The notes beneath the pieces are model-generated. The model saw only the letters and a program-made list of their open reading frames with translations. It was not told the origin of the DNA and searched no databases. A program made the position numbers and the translations under genes. From NCBI GenBank assembly GCA_018716975.1, contig DVJE01000003.1, positions 84,830 through 148,829 of the forward strand: DNA of 64,000 nucleotides, in the 5' to 3' direction. Below are positions 1 to 8,369 of this stretch, one piece after another. This DNA is from Candidatus Gallacutalibacter stercoravium (lineage in GTDB: Bacteria; Bacillota; Clostridia; Oscillospirales; Acutalibacteraceae). The first letter of the stretch is position 1. Every line of letters starts with the position of its first letter.

Positions 1-116
1 TACTTGTCCTTTCTAAAAACATAACATATTCCTGCTAAACCGCTACGCTTGGCCATCGTTCCTTCTATATGTATGAAGCAACGAGCGGTGCATATACCTC
101 TTTTTGCGTTTTACAG

Positions 117-145
117 TTGCGTTGTGAATCGATAGGGGTTAAAAT
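117..145 (+). promoter_or_regulatory. candidate sigma-A promoter for the DUF1294 gene
   Basis: TTGCGT (117-122) and TAAAAT (140-145) are 17 bases apart and lie about 50 bases upstream of the first gene. The -35 box is imperfect, so this is a moderate call. Nothing else is recognisable in bases 1-186. Confidence 0.4.
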
Positions 146-192
146 GCACCGGCGGCCTAAAGCTACATTTTTACAGAAAAGGAGCATTGCAA

Positions 193-483
193 ATGCCCTG
201 GTATTACTATTTGCTCATATTTTGGTTTGCCATCATAAACTGCTTGGGCGCGCTTTTCATTTGTTTAGATAAACATCGCGCCCGCAAAAGGCAATGGCGA
301 GTGCCCGAACGCACGCTGTTGTTGTTCGCCTGGCTAGGCGGTTGCCTAGGTGTTTACCTTGCTATGCAGCTGATCCGCCATAAAACGCAAACGAAAAAAT
401 TCACCATCGGTGTGCCGCTTATATTCCTGGTTCACTTATTGCTGGCCGCTTTGTTGGCTTGGCTATTGAACGGATGCTTTTAA
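193..483 (+). CDS. DUF1294 family small membrane protein
   Basis: This is a membrane protein of about 96 residues, matching the DUF1294 family (function unknown). It has an N-terminal hydrophobic helix, a central motif with the family-typical K-H-R-A cluster (DKHRARK near residue 30) and WRVPE, a second segment with GG-LG, and a hydrophobic C-terminus, giving about three membrane helices. Family proteins are usually 90-150 residues, so it is complete. A TTG at 187 is in frame, but the AAGGAG at 179-184 lies 8 bases before the ATG at 193, which is therefore the preferred start. It stands alone; the next gene has its own -10 box. Family membership is recognised from motifs, and no biochemical role is known. 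Confidence 0.75.
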   Translation: MPWYYYLLIFWFAIINCLGALFICLDKHRARKRQWRVPERTLLLFAWLGGCLGVYLAMQLIRHKTQTKKFTIGVPLIFLVHLLLAALLAWLLNGCF

Positions 484-630
484 ACATAAATCAGACACCA
501 CAGCATAGCTCTCGCTATAGGCGCAGGCCATACAAAACGGCAAGCGCTGTGCTTATCCTTGCGCCAAATGCGCAACCAAAACGCACACTTTTTGTTAAGC
601 GCAGTTGGTAGAACTTCCAAACCGAAAAGG

Positions 631-636
631 TATAAT
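631..636 (+). promoter_or_regulatory. -10 box of the XRE-AbrB/ABC operon
   Basis: A perfect TATAAT sits just upstream of the GGAGGTG ribosome site. The best -35 candidate, TTGGTA at 605-610, is spaced 20 bases away, which is long, so only the -10 is called firmly. The mRNA would start about 15 bases before the start codon, leaving a very short leader. Confidence 0.5.
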
Positions 637-658
637 AGGGTTTGGAGGTGAGAAATAC

Positions 659-1129
659 ATGAAAAAACCAACCAATCTGATAGCGCAGAATTTAACCACG
701 CTTCGGCAATTTCATAAGTATTCTCAAGAAGAGGTGGCAGAAAAAACCGGCGTTACCCGCCAAGCGGTGGCAAAATGGGAAGCCGGGGAAACGATTCCCG
801 ATATTCTTAACTGTGATGCGTTGGCCGAACTTTACCACGTTTCGGTAGACGACCTCATCCACTTTAATCAAGAGGAAGAACATATGCCAATCCCTCCAAA
901 GGGAAAACATCTTTTTGGCACCGTTACAGTAGGCGAGCGCGGCCAGGTTGTGTTACCCAAAAAAGCACGCGATCTTTTTCACATCAAACCGGGCGATCTG
1001 CTGGTTGTGTTGGGGGATGAAAACCCAGAAAGCGCAGGCATTGCTTTGATTGCGGGTGACACTATTTTACGCAACATCACTTTTTTGCAGGACATGCTGC
1101 ACAGCGGCGAAAAGGAGGAGGACGTATGA
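659..1129 (+). CDS. XRE-family HTH regulator fused to an AbrB/SpoVT domain
   Basis: A DNA-binding regulator of 156 residues. Residues 8-60 form a Cro/C1 (XRE) helix-turn-helix, with the recognition helix in TRQAVAKWEAGE. After a short linker, residues about 84-130 form a SpoVT/AbrB swapped-hairpin domain (TVGERGQVVLPKKARD, then IKPGDLL). Both halves are DNA-binding folds, so one chain may contact two half-sites. The start at 659 follows GGAGGTG with good spacing; the upstream in-frame GTG at 605 has no site. Its stop overlaps the ABC ATPase start by 4 bases, so it very likely controls that exporter in cis. The effector is unknown. Confidence 0.85.
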   Translation: MKKPTNLIAQNLTTLRQFHKYSQEEVAEKTGVTRQAVAKWEAGETIPDILNCDALAELYHVSVDDLIHFNQEEEHMPIPPKGKHLFGTVTVGERGQVVLPKKARDLFHIKPGDLLVVLGDENPESAGIALIAGDTILRNITFLQDMLHSGEKEEDV

Positions 1130-1884
1130 CCACACTCCTTCAGGTAGAACAATTATGTAAGCACTACCCCGGCTTTGTGCTGCATGATGTTTCTTTCTCC
1201 GTTGAGCCGGGACGGATCATGGGGCTTATTGGGAAAAATGGAGCTGGAAAAAGCACCATTTTAAAATCCATTCTGAATATGGTTCGAAGAGATGCCGGCG
1301 CCGTGACCATGCTGGGCCTGGACTATTTTCAAAACGAAAAAGAATGTAAACAAAAAATTGGCGTGGTTTTCGGTGGCGTGGATTTTTATCCGCTCAAAAA
1401 GCTTTCTACCATCACCTCCGTTACCAGGCGGTTTTATTCCAACTGGGATCAACAGCGGTATGAAAAGTATCTTAGGCAGTTTTCTTTAGACGAAAGCAAG
1501 CCCTTCAAATCCCTCTCCAATGGAATGAAGGTGAAATACCTGCTGGCATTGGCTCTTTCTCACCATGCGCAGCTCTATCTTTTAGATGAGCCGACATCGG
1601 GACTGGATCCCGTCTCGCGTGATGAAATTCTTCAAATCTTTACCCACATCGTAAAAGACGGCAATCGCTCTGTTCTATTTTCTACTCATATCACCTCTGA
1701 TCTGGATCGCTGCGCCAACGACATTACCTATATTCAAAACGGCCGGGTGCTGAAAAGCGCAGACAAAGAAACTTTTCTAAATTCTTTCGACCATCTAAAG
1801 ACGTTGGGGGATAATGCCCCTCTCACTTTAGAACAAATTATGTTGCGCACGGAGAGGAGGGCGTTGGATGAAACTGCTCTATAA
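1126..1884 (+). CDS. ABC transporter ATP-binding protein
   Basis: The ATPase subunit (252 residues) of a two-component ABC-2 exporter. Visible motifs are Walker A (GKNGAGKST, about residue 37), Walker B with the catalytic Glu (LLDEPTSGLDP) and the switch His (FSTHI). The signature motif is LSNGMK rather than LSGGQ, a variant common in small ABC-2 exporters of the YtrB/BcrA type. It overlaps the regulator by 4 bases upstream and the permease by 17 bases downstream, which implies translational coupling. In Firmicutes such trios often handle antibiotics or cell-envelope stress. The substrate cannot be read from the sequence. Confidence 0.9.
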   Translation: MTTLLQVEQLCKHYPGFVLHDVSFSVEPGRIMGLIGKNGAGKSTILKSILNMVRRDAGAVTMLGLDYFQNEKECKQKIGVVFGGVDFYPLKKLSTITSVTRRFYSNWDQQRYEKYLRQFSLDESKPFKSLSNGMKVKYLLALALSHHAQLYLLDEPTSGLDPVSRDEILQIFTHIVKDGNRSVLFSTHITSDLDRCANDITYIQNGRVLKSADKETFLNSFDHLKTLGDNAPLTLEQIMLRTERRALDETAL

Positions 1885-2506
1885 AGAGCTTGCATTAGCC
1901 GCCCATCCCACTTCCATTGTGTTTGCCTTTTTCGGATGTTTGGTGCTTGTGCCAGCCTATCCCTATACCGTCATTTTTATGTTCGGTTGCTTGGCACCCT
2001 ATTTCACCTTTTTCTACTCTCGAGAAACCAATGACGCTTGGTATACCGCTCTTCTCCCCATCACAAAGCGGGAAGGCGTTAAAGGAAAATGGCTTCTTAC
2101 CGTTACCATCCAGCTTTTTCAGCTTTTGTTTTCTATCCCGTTTGCCTTCATTCGCAACGCCACCGGAATGGAAAGCAATCCGGTGGGAATCGATCCAACC
2201 ATTGCTTGGTATGGATTCGGCCTTGTGATATACGCCATATTTGATCTCGTATTCTTCTCCTCTTACTACAAAAACGGCTACAAAGCCGGCAGAGCCTTTA
2301 TCGTAGCGGCTATTCCCATGCTGGTTTTGATAATAACGGCCGAAGGGCTCTCCCATCTGCCGCCACTGGCCTGGCTGGATAGCTGCGCTCCCCAAAATTT
2401 GCTGCGGCAGGTGCCCATCCTACTAGCAGGCGCCCTGTGCTATCTCTTTTTATTACTTTGCACCTACCGGATTTCCACCAAGCGTTTTGAAAAGGTGGAT
2501 TTATAA
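1868..2506 (+). CDS. ABC-2 type permease
   Basis: A membrane protein of 212 residues with about six hydrophobic segments, starting MKLLYKELALA as is typical of short ABC-2 permeases (ABC2_membrane_5-like). The soluble stretch after helix 2 (SRETNDAWYTALLPITKRE) is characteristic: it resembles the conserved segment in which these permeases place LPI/LPV-x-R/K. The start follows GAGGAGGGCG inside the end of the ATPase gene. It would form the membrane dimer for the preceding ATPase. It is the last gene of the operon, followed by a strong hairpin. Confidence 0.85.
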   Translation: MKLLYKELALAAHPTSIVFAFFGCLVLVPAYPYTVIFMFGCLAPYFTFFYSRETNDAWYTALLPITKREGVKGKWLLTVTIQLFQLLFSIPFAFIRNATGMESNPVGIDPTIAWYGFGLVIYAIFDLVFFSSYYKNGYKAGRAFIVAAIPMLVLIITAEGLSHLPPLAWLDSCAPQNLLRQVPILLAGALCYLFLLLCTYRISTKRFEKVDL

Positions 2507-2591
2507 AAAATACTACCTCAAAATCCGTTTATCTTCTTCGGTTTGCAATTGTGCTTTGGTATGAGGGCTTTCTCGTATGCAAATATGCAGA

Positions 2592-2640
2592 AAGCGCGGC
2601 TTCTTCGCTGAAATCAGCAAAAAGCCGCGCTTTTATTTTT
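2592..2640. terminator. intrinsic terminator, probably bidirectional
   Basis: An 11-bp stem (arms 2592-2602 and 2622-2632, core AGCGCGGCTT/AAGCCGCGCT) is followed by a T-rich run. It lies between two convergent operons and has A-rich sequence on the other side, so it can serve both. Confidence 0.85.
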
Positions 2641-2659
2641 TTATATATTGCCAACAACA

Positions 2660-4297
2660 TTAATCTTCGTGCCGGATCTCTACCCTGCGGATCTTACCGC
2701 TGATGGTTTTGGGCAGCTCCTCTACAAACTCCACAACGCGGGGGTATTTATAGGGGGCCGTTTGCTTTTTCACATAATCCTGCACATCTTTTTTCAGTTC
2801 TTCTGAAGGCTCGTATCCCTTAGCCAACACAATAGTGGCCTTTACCACTTGCCCGCGAATGGGATCCGGCGTGCCGGTGATGGCGCATTCCAGCACATAG
2901 GGCAGTTCCATAACCACGCTTTCAATTTCAAAGGGCCCAATCCGGTAACCAGAAGATTTAATAATATCATCCGTACGCCCCACATACCAGAAGTAACCGT
3001 CTTCATCCTTCCAAGCCGTGTCGCCCGTGTGATAAATATTGTTGCTCCAAACCGTCTTGGTCAGCTCCGGGTTCTGGTAATAGCCGGCGAACATGCCGCA
3101 GGGCTTGCCTGCGTCGGTGCGCACCACGATCTCTCCCACAGTGCCGGGCTCCACCGAATTGCCGTTTTCATCAATCAGATCCACATGATAAGCCGGCGAA
3201 GGCTGACCCATGGAGCCGGGCTTGGGCTCGGAGCCCACCGGGTTAAAGAGGGTAAGGGTGGTTTCGGTTTGACCGAAGCCTTCCATCAATTTTAACCCCG
3301 TGGCCTTATAGAACTGGTGGAACACCTCTGGATTGAGGGGCTCACCGGCAATGCAGGCATAGGTGAGGGTGGAAAGATCGTATTTGCTCAAATCCTCTTT
3401 AATAAAGAAACGGTAAATGGTGGGCGGCGCGCAGAAGGTGGTAATTTTATACTTTGCAAACAACGGCAGCAAGTGAGAAGGGGTAAACTTATCAAAATCA
3501 CATACAAAAATACCCGCTTCCATAAACCACTGGCCATACAGTTTGCCCCACATGGCCTTCATCCAGCCGGTATCAGATACCGTTAGGTGCAACCCGTCGG
3601 GCACCACTTTTTGCCAATATTTAGCGGTAACAATGTGAGCCAGCGGGTAAGAAAAATCATGCCATACCATTTTGGGCATGCCTGTGGTACCCGATGTGAA
3701 ATACAACAGCATGGGATCGGTTGCGGCGGTTTCCACTCTGGCAAAATACTCCGGCTGCTTGTTTAGCTCCTCTAAGAAGGGGATCCACCCCTCCCTTTGC
3801 CCATGCACGCTAAACTTAACCGTCACGGTGGGCGACTCAGGCAGAGCGGCGTCAACATGATCCATCACTTCGCCGTCTGTGGTGCAGATAACGGCTTTTA
3901 CGCCGGCTGCATTAAAGCGGTAAACCAAATCCTTTTTGGTTAAAAGATTGGTGGCAGGAATGCCCACCGCGCCTATTTTATGCAACCCCAGCAGAGCAAA
4001 CCAAAACTCATAGTGCCGTTTTAAAATCAGCACCACGGTATCGCCCCGGCCAATGCCATGGGCGGTGAACAGCCCGGCGGCCATGCTGCTGTAGCGAGCC
4101 ATATCGCCAAAGGTGAAGGTGTGCTCCTCCCCCGCATCATTGCACCAAACCATCGCGCGGCGATCCGGTTCTTGCTGGGCAATCTTGTCCACTACATCAT
4201 AAGCAAAGTTAAAATCCCCTTCGTAAACCGGCTCAAAATGAACCAGCTTTCCGTCGAAAAAGGTTTCTTTACAGAATTTTTGATGGATATTAATCAT
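2660..4297 (-). CDS. AMP-forming acyl-CoA synthetase
   Basis: A 545-residue enzyme of the ANL superfamily that activates a carboxylic acid with ATP and transfers it to CoA. The phosphate-binding loop YFTSGTTGMPK is at about 199-209, followed by GFGQTE, YHTGD and the C-terminal lysine motif PKTISGKIRR. The overall pattern is closest to medium-chain/acetoacetyl-type synthetases, but the acid specificity cannot be assigned. The start overlaps the end of the upstream XRE-cupin gene by 8 bases, so the two are co-translated, and that regulator probably controls this enzyme. XRE-cupin plus AMP-ligase pairs recur in Clostridia (recalled, not searched). Confidence 0.88.
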   Translation of the reverse strand: MINIHQKFCKETFFDGKLVHFEPVYEGDFNFAYDVVDKIAQQEPDRRAMVWCNDAGEEHTFTFGDMARYSSMAAGLFTAHGIGRGDTVVLILKRHYEFWFALLGLHKIGAVGIPATNLLTKKDLVYRFNAAGVKAVICTTDGEVMDHVDAALPESPTVTVKFSVHGQREGWIPFLEELNKQPEYFARVETAATDPMLLYFTSGTTGMPKMVWHDFSYPLAHIVTAKYWQKVVPDGLHLTVSDTGWMKAMWGKLYGQWFMEAGIFVCDFDKFTPSHLLPLFAKYKITTFCAPPTIYRFFIKEDLSKYDLSTLTYACIAGEPLNPEVFHQFYKATGLKLMEGFGQTETTLTLFNPVGSEPKPGSMGQPSPAYHVDLIDENGNSVEPGTVGEIVVRTDAGKPCGMFAGYYQNPELTKTVWSNNIYHTGDTAWKDEDGYFWYVGRTDDIIKSSGYRIGPFEIESVVMELPYVLECAITGTPDPIRGQVVKATIVLAKGYEPSEELKKDVQDYVKKQTAPYKYPRVVEFVEELPKTISGKIRRVEIRHED

Positions 4298-4886
4298 GCG
4301 GTTTGTCCTCCCCTTCCTCTTGCGCGCGCATCACAACGGCTAAAAACACACATTCCTGGCCGCCGGTGGCGATCATGCCGTGGCCTCTGCTAGAATCGTA
4401 GTAAATAGCGTCGCCAGCGTTAAGCACCTCTATATGATCCTCCATGCGCGCCTTCAGGCTGCCAGAGAGAATATAGTCAAACTCCTGCCCTTCATGGGTA
4501 GAAAGGTGAATCGGGGCGTTCTGTTCCGACTCCAGATAAGGCGCCGTTACCAAAAAGGTTTCTGCTATTTTGTCCTTAAATCGGTAATTTAAATGCTCAT
4601 ATTTAAAGCCTTTGCGGCGCTTGATATCCAGCCCTTCGCCAGCCCGCATCACAGAATAAAACGATAAACGCGGATTTTCGCCGGTCAGCAGCTCTACAAT
4701 ATCCACCCCAAATTTGTCTGCGCAGTTATATAAAAACGTAAAATTAAAATCCTGCTCACCGTTTTCGTGGGCCAAATACTCTTCTTGGGTCACATGTAAC
4801 GCCTGCGCCATCTCTTCTACGGAAAAATCCATAATCTCCCGCAAAGCCCGAATCCGCTCAGCAATTTCCATAATGCGCGTTTCCAT
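4290..4886 (-). CDS. XRE-cupin transcriptional regulator
   Basis: A 198-residue regulator. Residues 8-62 form an XRE helix-turn-helix (FSVEEMAQALHVTQEEYLAHE). A C-terminal cupin barrel spans about 110-185 (HEGQEFDYILSGSL...GDAIYYDSSRGHG), with His residues that could bind a metal or ligand. This architecture (as in PuuR and ClgR-like cupin regulators) usually senses a small metabolite and controls the adjacent catabolic gene. The start follows AAGGAGGCGGCGGT. It is the first gene of a two-gene operon and lies about 140 bases downstream of a leader terminator (see the attenuator entry). The ligand is unknown and may be the acid or acyl-CoA handled by its partner. Confidence 0.88.
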   Translation of the reverse strand: METRIMEIAERIRALREIMDFSVEEMAQALHVTQEEYLAHENGEQDFNFTFLYNCADKFGVDIVELLTGENPRLSFYSVMRAGEGLDIKRRKGFKYEHLNYRFKDKIAETFLVTAPYLESEQNAPIHLSTHEGQEFDYILSGSLKARMEDHIEVLNAGDAIYYDSSRGHGMIATGGQECVFLAVVMRAQEEGEDKPHD

Positions 4887-5029
4887 ACCGCCGCCTCCTT
4901 AAACTAAAAATTCAACTGTTCGCAATCACGCAAGCAGCCCGCCGGTACCGTACGCCAAACCCGTAATGAGAGAAAAAGCACTTGTTTTTCAGCTCTTTTA
5001 CTTATGTATCACATCGGGCAAGAATAACA

Positions 5030-5067
5030 AAAACCCACCCCCGTATTACGGGGCGGGTTTTTCCCGC
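5030..5067 (-). terminator. leader terminator with overlapping anti-terminator (attenuator candidate)
   Basis: About 25 bases into the predicted transcript is an 11-bp GC-rich stem (AAACCCGCCCC pairing with GGGGTGGGTTT, one G-U) with a U-run, a textbook intrinsic terminator. Its 5' arm also contains CCCGC (5057-5053), which can pair with GCGGG just upstream (5067-5063) across a five-A loop, so the two folds exclude each other. That geometry suggests premature termination controlled by a ligand or protein. Alternatively the promoter-terminator pair could make a free-standing RNA of about 60 bases. The hairpin also has a T-run on the plus side. Confidence 0.6.
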
Positions 5068-5096
5068 AAGGCAGCCGCCACGCTTTTAACTTCTTT

Positions 5097-5125
5097 ATTA
5101 TAAATTTTCGTTAACAGATTGTCAA
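5097..5125 (-). promoter_or_regulatory. consensus sigma-A promoter of the XRE-cupin/acyl-CoA synthetase operon
   Basis: Read on the minus strand, TTGACA (5125-5120) and TATAAT (5102-5097) are separated by exactly 17 bases, matching both hexamers perfectly. Transcription should start near 5090, about 200 bases before the start codon at 4886. Confidence 0.85.
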
Positions 5126-5339
5126 GCTAAGGCCAGTTGTCAAACCCCTGTTACAATGTGGTTAAACGGCAATCCATACAGGAATCATTTCTCTTCTCTA
5201 CCACCAATGGTCAAAAGACTTCTCAGATAAATATAAAGTGAGGGAATCGGAGGATTCCAAAGGATTTGTAAGAAAAATCGATTTTACTATGTCATAAATT
5301 TGATTATTTACAATTAATCCAGAAATAATTCAAAATATA

Positions 5340-5368
5340 TTGACATTTGATAGCCCGGTGACTATATT
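5340..5368 (+). promoter_or_regulatory. sigma-A promoter of the potABCD operon
   Basis: TTGACA (5340-5345) and TATATT (5363-5368) are spaced by 17 bases. Transcription should begin near 5375, leaving a 5' leader of about 230 bases before potA, long for a Clostridia operon. Confidence 0.8.
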
Positions 5369-5374
5369 TTTATT

Positions 5375-5608
5375 GGCTGTGCTATCCTGAACTTTTTTGC
5401 CGGATTCGGCAGAAAATGGGTGGTTTTTGTTTATGCTGCCGCAGTCAAGCGCTTTGCTCGTCGCAGGCGGGCGGATTGCGAAAAATCCTTTGCGGGGGGC
5501 AGCAGGCCGATCTGCCTTGGGCAGTGAAAGACCGGATAGACAAAAATCAACCCGCGTAGCCACGCTCAGGGGGCTGTGCGGCGAATATACCGCAAAGGGG
5601 AGTCAAAA
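5375..5608 (+). promoter_or_regulatory. long GC-rich 5' leader of potABCD, unassigned structured RNA
   Basis: The leader is much richer in G and C than the AT-rich DNA before it. Visible pairing includes GGCAG/CTGCC (about 5497-5516) and a hairpin with arms CCGC-gt-AGCC and GGCT-gt-GCGG (5552-5581). The last GCGG (5578-5581) can instead pair with CCGC at 5588-5591, right before the GGGGAG ribosome site, so alternative folds could expose or hide that site. I could not match it to a known riboswitch class by eye. Confidence 0.4.
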
Positions 5609-6748
5609 ATGGAAAAAGACACTATCATTTCATTGAAGAACATCACGGTTTCATTTGACGGGGAAGAGGTGCTGAAAAACTTTAATCTAAATATTCGCGA
5701 TGGGGAATTCGTTACCTTACTGGGCCCTTCTGGTTGTGGAAAAACCACTACCCTTCGGGTAATCGGCGGGTTTGTGCAACCCGACAGCGGCGATCTGTTC
5801 TTTAACGGCCAGCGCATTAACGATTTGCCACCGCATAAGCGCCAAGTGAACACAATTTTTCAGCGCTACGCCCTTTTTCCCCATTTAAACGTGTACGAAA
5901 ACGTTGCCTTCGGCATGCGCGTGCAGAAAAAGCCGCACAAAGAGATTGACGCCCGCGTGCACGAAATGCTGCGCATGGTAAACCTAGAGGGCTTTATTCA
6001 CCGCAATGTAAACGCACTTTCCGGCGGCCAGCAGCAGCGGGTAGCTATTGCGCGGGCTTTGGCCAACCGCCCAAAGGTACTGCTGCTTGACGAACCCCTG
6101 GGCGCGCTGGATTTAAAGCTGCGCAAGGATATGCAAAACGAGCTGAAAAATATTCAGCAGCAAACGGGCATTACCTTTATTTTTGTAACCCACGATCAAG
6201 AAGAAGCGTTATCTATGTCGGATACCGTTGTGGTAATGGACAAGGGGCAAATACAGCAAATCGGTACGCCGCAGGATATTTATAACGAACCCACCAACGC
6301 CTTTGTGGCCGACTTTATTGGTGAAAGCAATATTGTAGACGGTATTATGCACAACGATTACCTGGTGGAATTTGCCGGGCGCAAATTTGATTGCCTGGAT
6401 TCCGGTTTTGGCCGCCGGGAGCCGGTAGACGTTGTGATTCGTCCCGAGGATATCAAGGTGGTTCCTCCCATGGCGGGGCATATTTCCGGCATTGTGACCT
6501 CGGTTACATTTAAAGGGGTACACTATGAAATGATAGTGGATGTAGACGGCTTTAAATGGATGATACAATCCACCGAATCCCAACAACCGGGGGATGAAAT
6601 CGGCATGGTGCTGGAACCCAACGATATCCACATCATGAAAAAATCGGCTTATTCCGGCGAGGTGGGCGATTACAGCGCTTTTAGCGACGAAATGTATGAA
6701 GAGCAACACGCCGCTGAAAACCAAGAAGATACGGGGGTGGCGCAATGA
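5609..6748 (+). CDS. potA: spermidine/putrescine ABC transporter ATP-binding protein
   Basis: The ATPase subunit of a polyamine importer, 379 residues. Walker A (GPSGCGKTT) is at about 38-46, the Q-loop region [11 protein letters not shown] follows, then the signature LSGGQQQR at about 136, Walker [12 protein letters not shown], and the switch His in VTHDQEEA. The C-terminal third is a TOBE domain as in PotA. The start is ATG 5609 behind AAAGGGGAG; the in-frame GTG at 5576 lies inside the leader hairpin. The stop overlaps potB by 4 bases. Together with PotB, PotC and PotD it forms a complete importer. Confidence 0.93.
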   Translation: MEKDTIISLKNITVSFDGEEVLKNFNLNIRDGEFVTLLGPSGCGKTTTLRVIGGFVQPDSGDLFFNGQRINDLPPHKRQVNTIFQRYALFPHLNVYENVAFGMRVQKKPHKEIDARVHEMLRMVNLEGFIHRNVNALSGGQQQRVAIARALANRPKVLLLDEPLGALDLKLRKDMQNELKNIQQQTGITFIFVTHDQEEALSMSDTVVVMDKGQIQQIGTPQDIYNEPTNAFVADFIGESNIVDGIMHNDYLVEFAGRKFDCLDSGFGRREPVDVVIRPEDIKVVPPMAGHISGIVTSVTFKGVHYEMIVDVDGFKWMIQSTESQQPGDEIGMVLEPNDIHIMKKSAYSGEVGDYSAFSDEMYEEQHAAENQEDTGVAQ

Positions 6749-7560
6749 AATCAAAAGCCATTGCGGCGCCATATGTGGTGTGGATGGCAATATTTACAGT
6801 AGTGCCTCTAGCCCTGGTGCTGGTGTTTGCTTTTACCGACAGAAGCGGCAATTTTACGTTAGAAAACATCGCCAATGTCAGCCGGTATTCCGGCGTATTT
6901 TTAAGTTCTATTTGGTTGGGCGCGCTGGCCACTATTATTTGCCTGCTGCTGGGCTACCCTATGGCCTATATTATTTCACGCAAGGCGGGCGGGCGGCAAA
7001 GCGTCATGGTCATGCTAATGATGCTGCCCATGTGGATGAACTTTTTGCTGCGCACCTATGCCTGGATGACCTTGCTGGAAAACAACGGCCTTATTAACAA
7101 CTTTTTAGGGCTGTTCGGCATCGGCCCCTTAGAATTGATCAACACCCAGGGCGCTGTGGTTCTGGGCATGGTTTATAACTTTTTTCCATACATGGTGCTG
7201 CCCATTTACTCTGTGTTGACTAAGTTGGACGGCCGGGTAATGGAAGCCGCCCAAGATTTGGGCGCTAACCGCATTCAGGTGTTTGGGCGGGTCATTCTCC
7301 CTTTAAGTATGCCGGGGATCATCTCGGGCATCACCATGGTGTTTGTGCCCGCTGTAAGCACCTTTATCATCTCTAAGATGCTGGGCGGCGGCGCCAACCT
7401 GCTTATCGGCGATCTGATCGACATGCAGTTTTTAGGCAGCGCCTATAATCCCAATTTGGGGTCGGCCATCTCTTTGGTGCTGATGGTGCTTATCCTGATC
7501 TGCATGGGCATTATGAACCAATTTGACGATGGTGAAGAAGAAGGAGGGATTATTGTATGA
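6745..7560 (+). CDS. potB: spermidine/putrescine ABC transporter permease
   Basis: A membrane subunit of 271 residues with about six helices. It carries the EAA loop that docks on the ATPase ([20 protein letters not shown], about residue 168) and the PotB-typical [11 protein letters not shown] segment after the third helix. It overlaps potA and potC by 4 bases each. The charged C-terminus (DDGEEEGG) is slightly longer than usual. Confidence 0.93.
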   Translation: MKSKAIAAPYVVWMAIFTVVPLALVLVFAFTDRSGNFTLENIANVSRYSGVFLSSIWLGALATIICLLLGYPMAYIISRKAGGRQSVMVMLMMLPMWMNFLLRTYAWMTLLENNGLINNFLGLFGIGPLELINTQGAVVLGMVYNFFPYMVLPIYSVLTKLDGRVMEAAQDLGANRIQVFGRVILPLSMPGIISGITMVFVPAVSTFIISKMLGGGANLLIGDLIDMQFLGSAYNPNLGSAISLVLMVLILICMGIMNQFDDGEEEGGIIV

Positions 7561-8369
7561 AAACCATATCTAGAATCTACACCTTCTTGATTTACCTGTT
7601 TTTATATGCGCCTATCGTGGTTCTTATTGTTTTCTCTTTCAACAATTCCAAAAGCCGGGCCACCTGGCACGGCTTTACCACCAAATGGTATGAGCAGCTG
7701 TTTCAAAACGATGAAATTTTAACCGCCTTAACCAACACTTTGCTTATTGCCGTCGTTACGGCAATTGTGTCTACCATTCTTGGCACCATGGCCGCCATCG
7801 GTATTAACAGCATGAACAAATGGATGCGGCGTATTGTGATGAACGTTACCCGCCTGCCCATGATCAATCCTGAGATTGTAACGGGCGTATCCATGCTGTT
7901 GTTGTTCGTATTTATCTCGGGTAGCACCGGGTTTTTAAAGCCCGGTATGGCTACCCTGATTTTGGCGCACATTACCTTTTGTTTGCCCTACGTTATCTTA
8001 TCCATTATGCCCAAGCTGCGGCAAATGGATCCCCATCTATATGAGGCGGCGCAAGACTTGGGCTGCGCTCCGTTGCCCGCCTTTTTTAAAGTGGTGCTGC
8101 CCGAAATTATGCCCGGCATTGTAACCGGTATGATGATGGCATTTACCCTTTCCATCGACGATTTCGTCATCAGCTATTTCACCAGCGGCACCACCCAAAC
8201 CCTGCCCATCGCCATTTATTCTATGACGCGCAAAATTGTCAGCCCAGAGATCAACGCCCTTTCTACCCTACTGTTCGGCGCCATCCTGATTCTGCTGATC
8301 ATTATCAACATCAGGCAAATTCGCGACGAAAAAAAGGCCAAACAAGCAAAAAGGAGGGCGGCGCAGTGA
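7557..8369 (+). CDS. potC: spermidine/putrescine ABC transporter permease
   Basis: The second membrane subunit, 270 residues. It starts with a transmembrane helix followed by SFNNSKSRATWHGFTTKWYEQLF, typical of PotC. Its EAA loop is EAAQDLGCAPLPAFFKVVLP (about 165-184), and the PotC-characteristic SIDDFVISYF motif lies near residue 200. The last residues are very basic (KKAKQAKRRAAQ). It overlaps potB and potD by 4 bases. Confidence 0.93.
   Translation: MKTISRIYTFLIYLFLYAPIVVLIVFSFNNSKSRATWHGFTTKWYEQLFQNDEILTALTNTLLIAVVTAIVSTILGTMAAIGINSMNKWMRRIVMNVTRLPMINPEIVTGVSMLLLFVFISGSTGFLKPGMATLILAHITFCLPYVILSIMPKLRQMDPHLYEAAQDLGCAPLPAFFKVVLPEIMPGIVTGMMMAFTLSIDDFVISYFTSGTTQTLPIAIYSMTRKIVSPEINALSTLLFGAILILLIIINIRQIRDEKKAKQAKRRAAQ

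Larger units (their letters stand above)
4887..5608. other. divergent intergenic region with two leaders
   Basis: These 722 bases hold no convincing protein gene. They contain a minus-strand promoter, a short leader and a terminator for the XRE-cupin operon (5030-5125). Next comes an AT-rich stretch without recognised sites (about 5130-5335), then a plus-strand promoter with a GC-rich leader of about 230 bases for the polyamine operon (5340-5608). Confidence 0.7.

Noticed and set aside
1895..2395. 166-codon open frame on the minus strand
   Set aside because: It lies fully inside the ABC-2 permease gene on the other strand, with no ribosome site and no family-like pattern.
5375..5608. known riboswitch classes (guanidine, preQ1, SAM, glycine, fluoride) for the pot leader
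   Set aside because: None of their conserved core sequences could be recognised; it is kept only as an unassigned leader.
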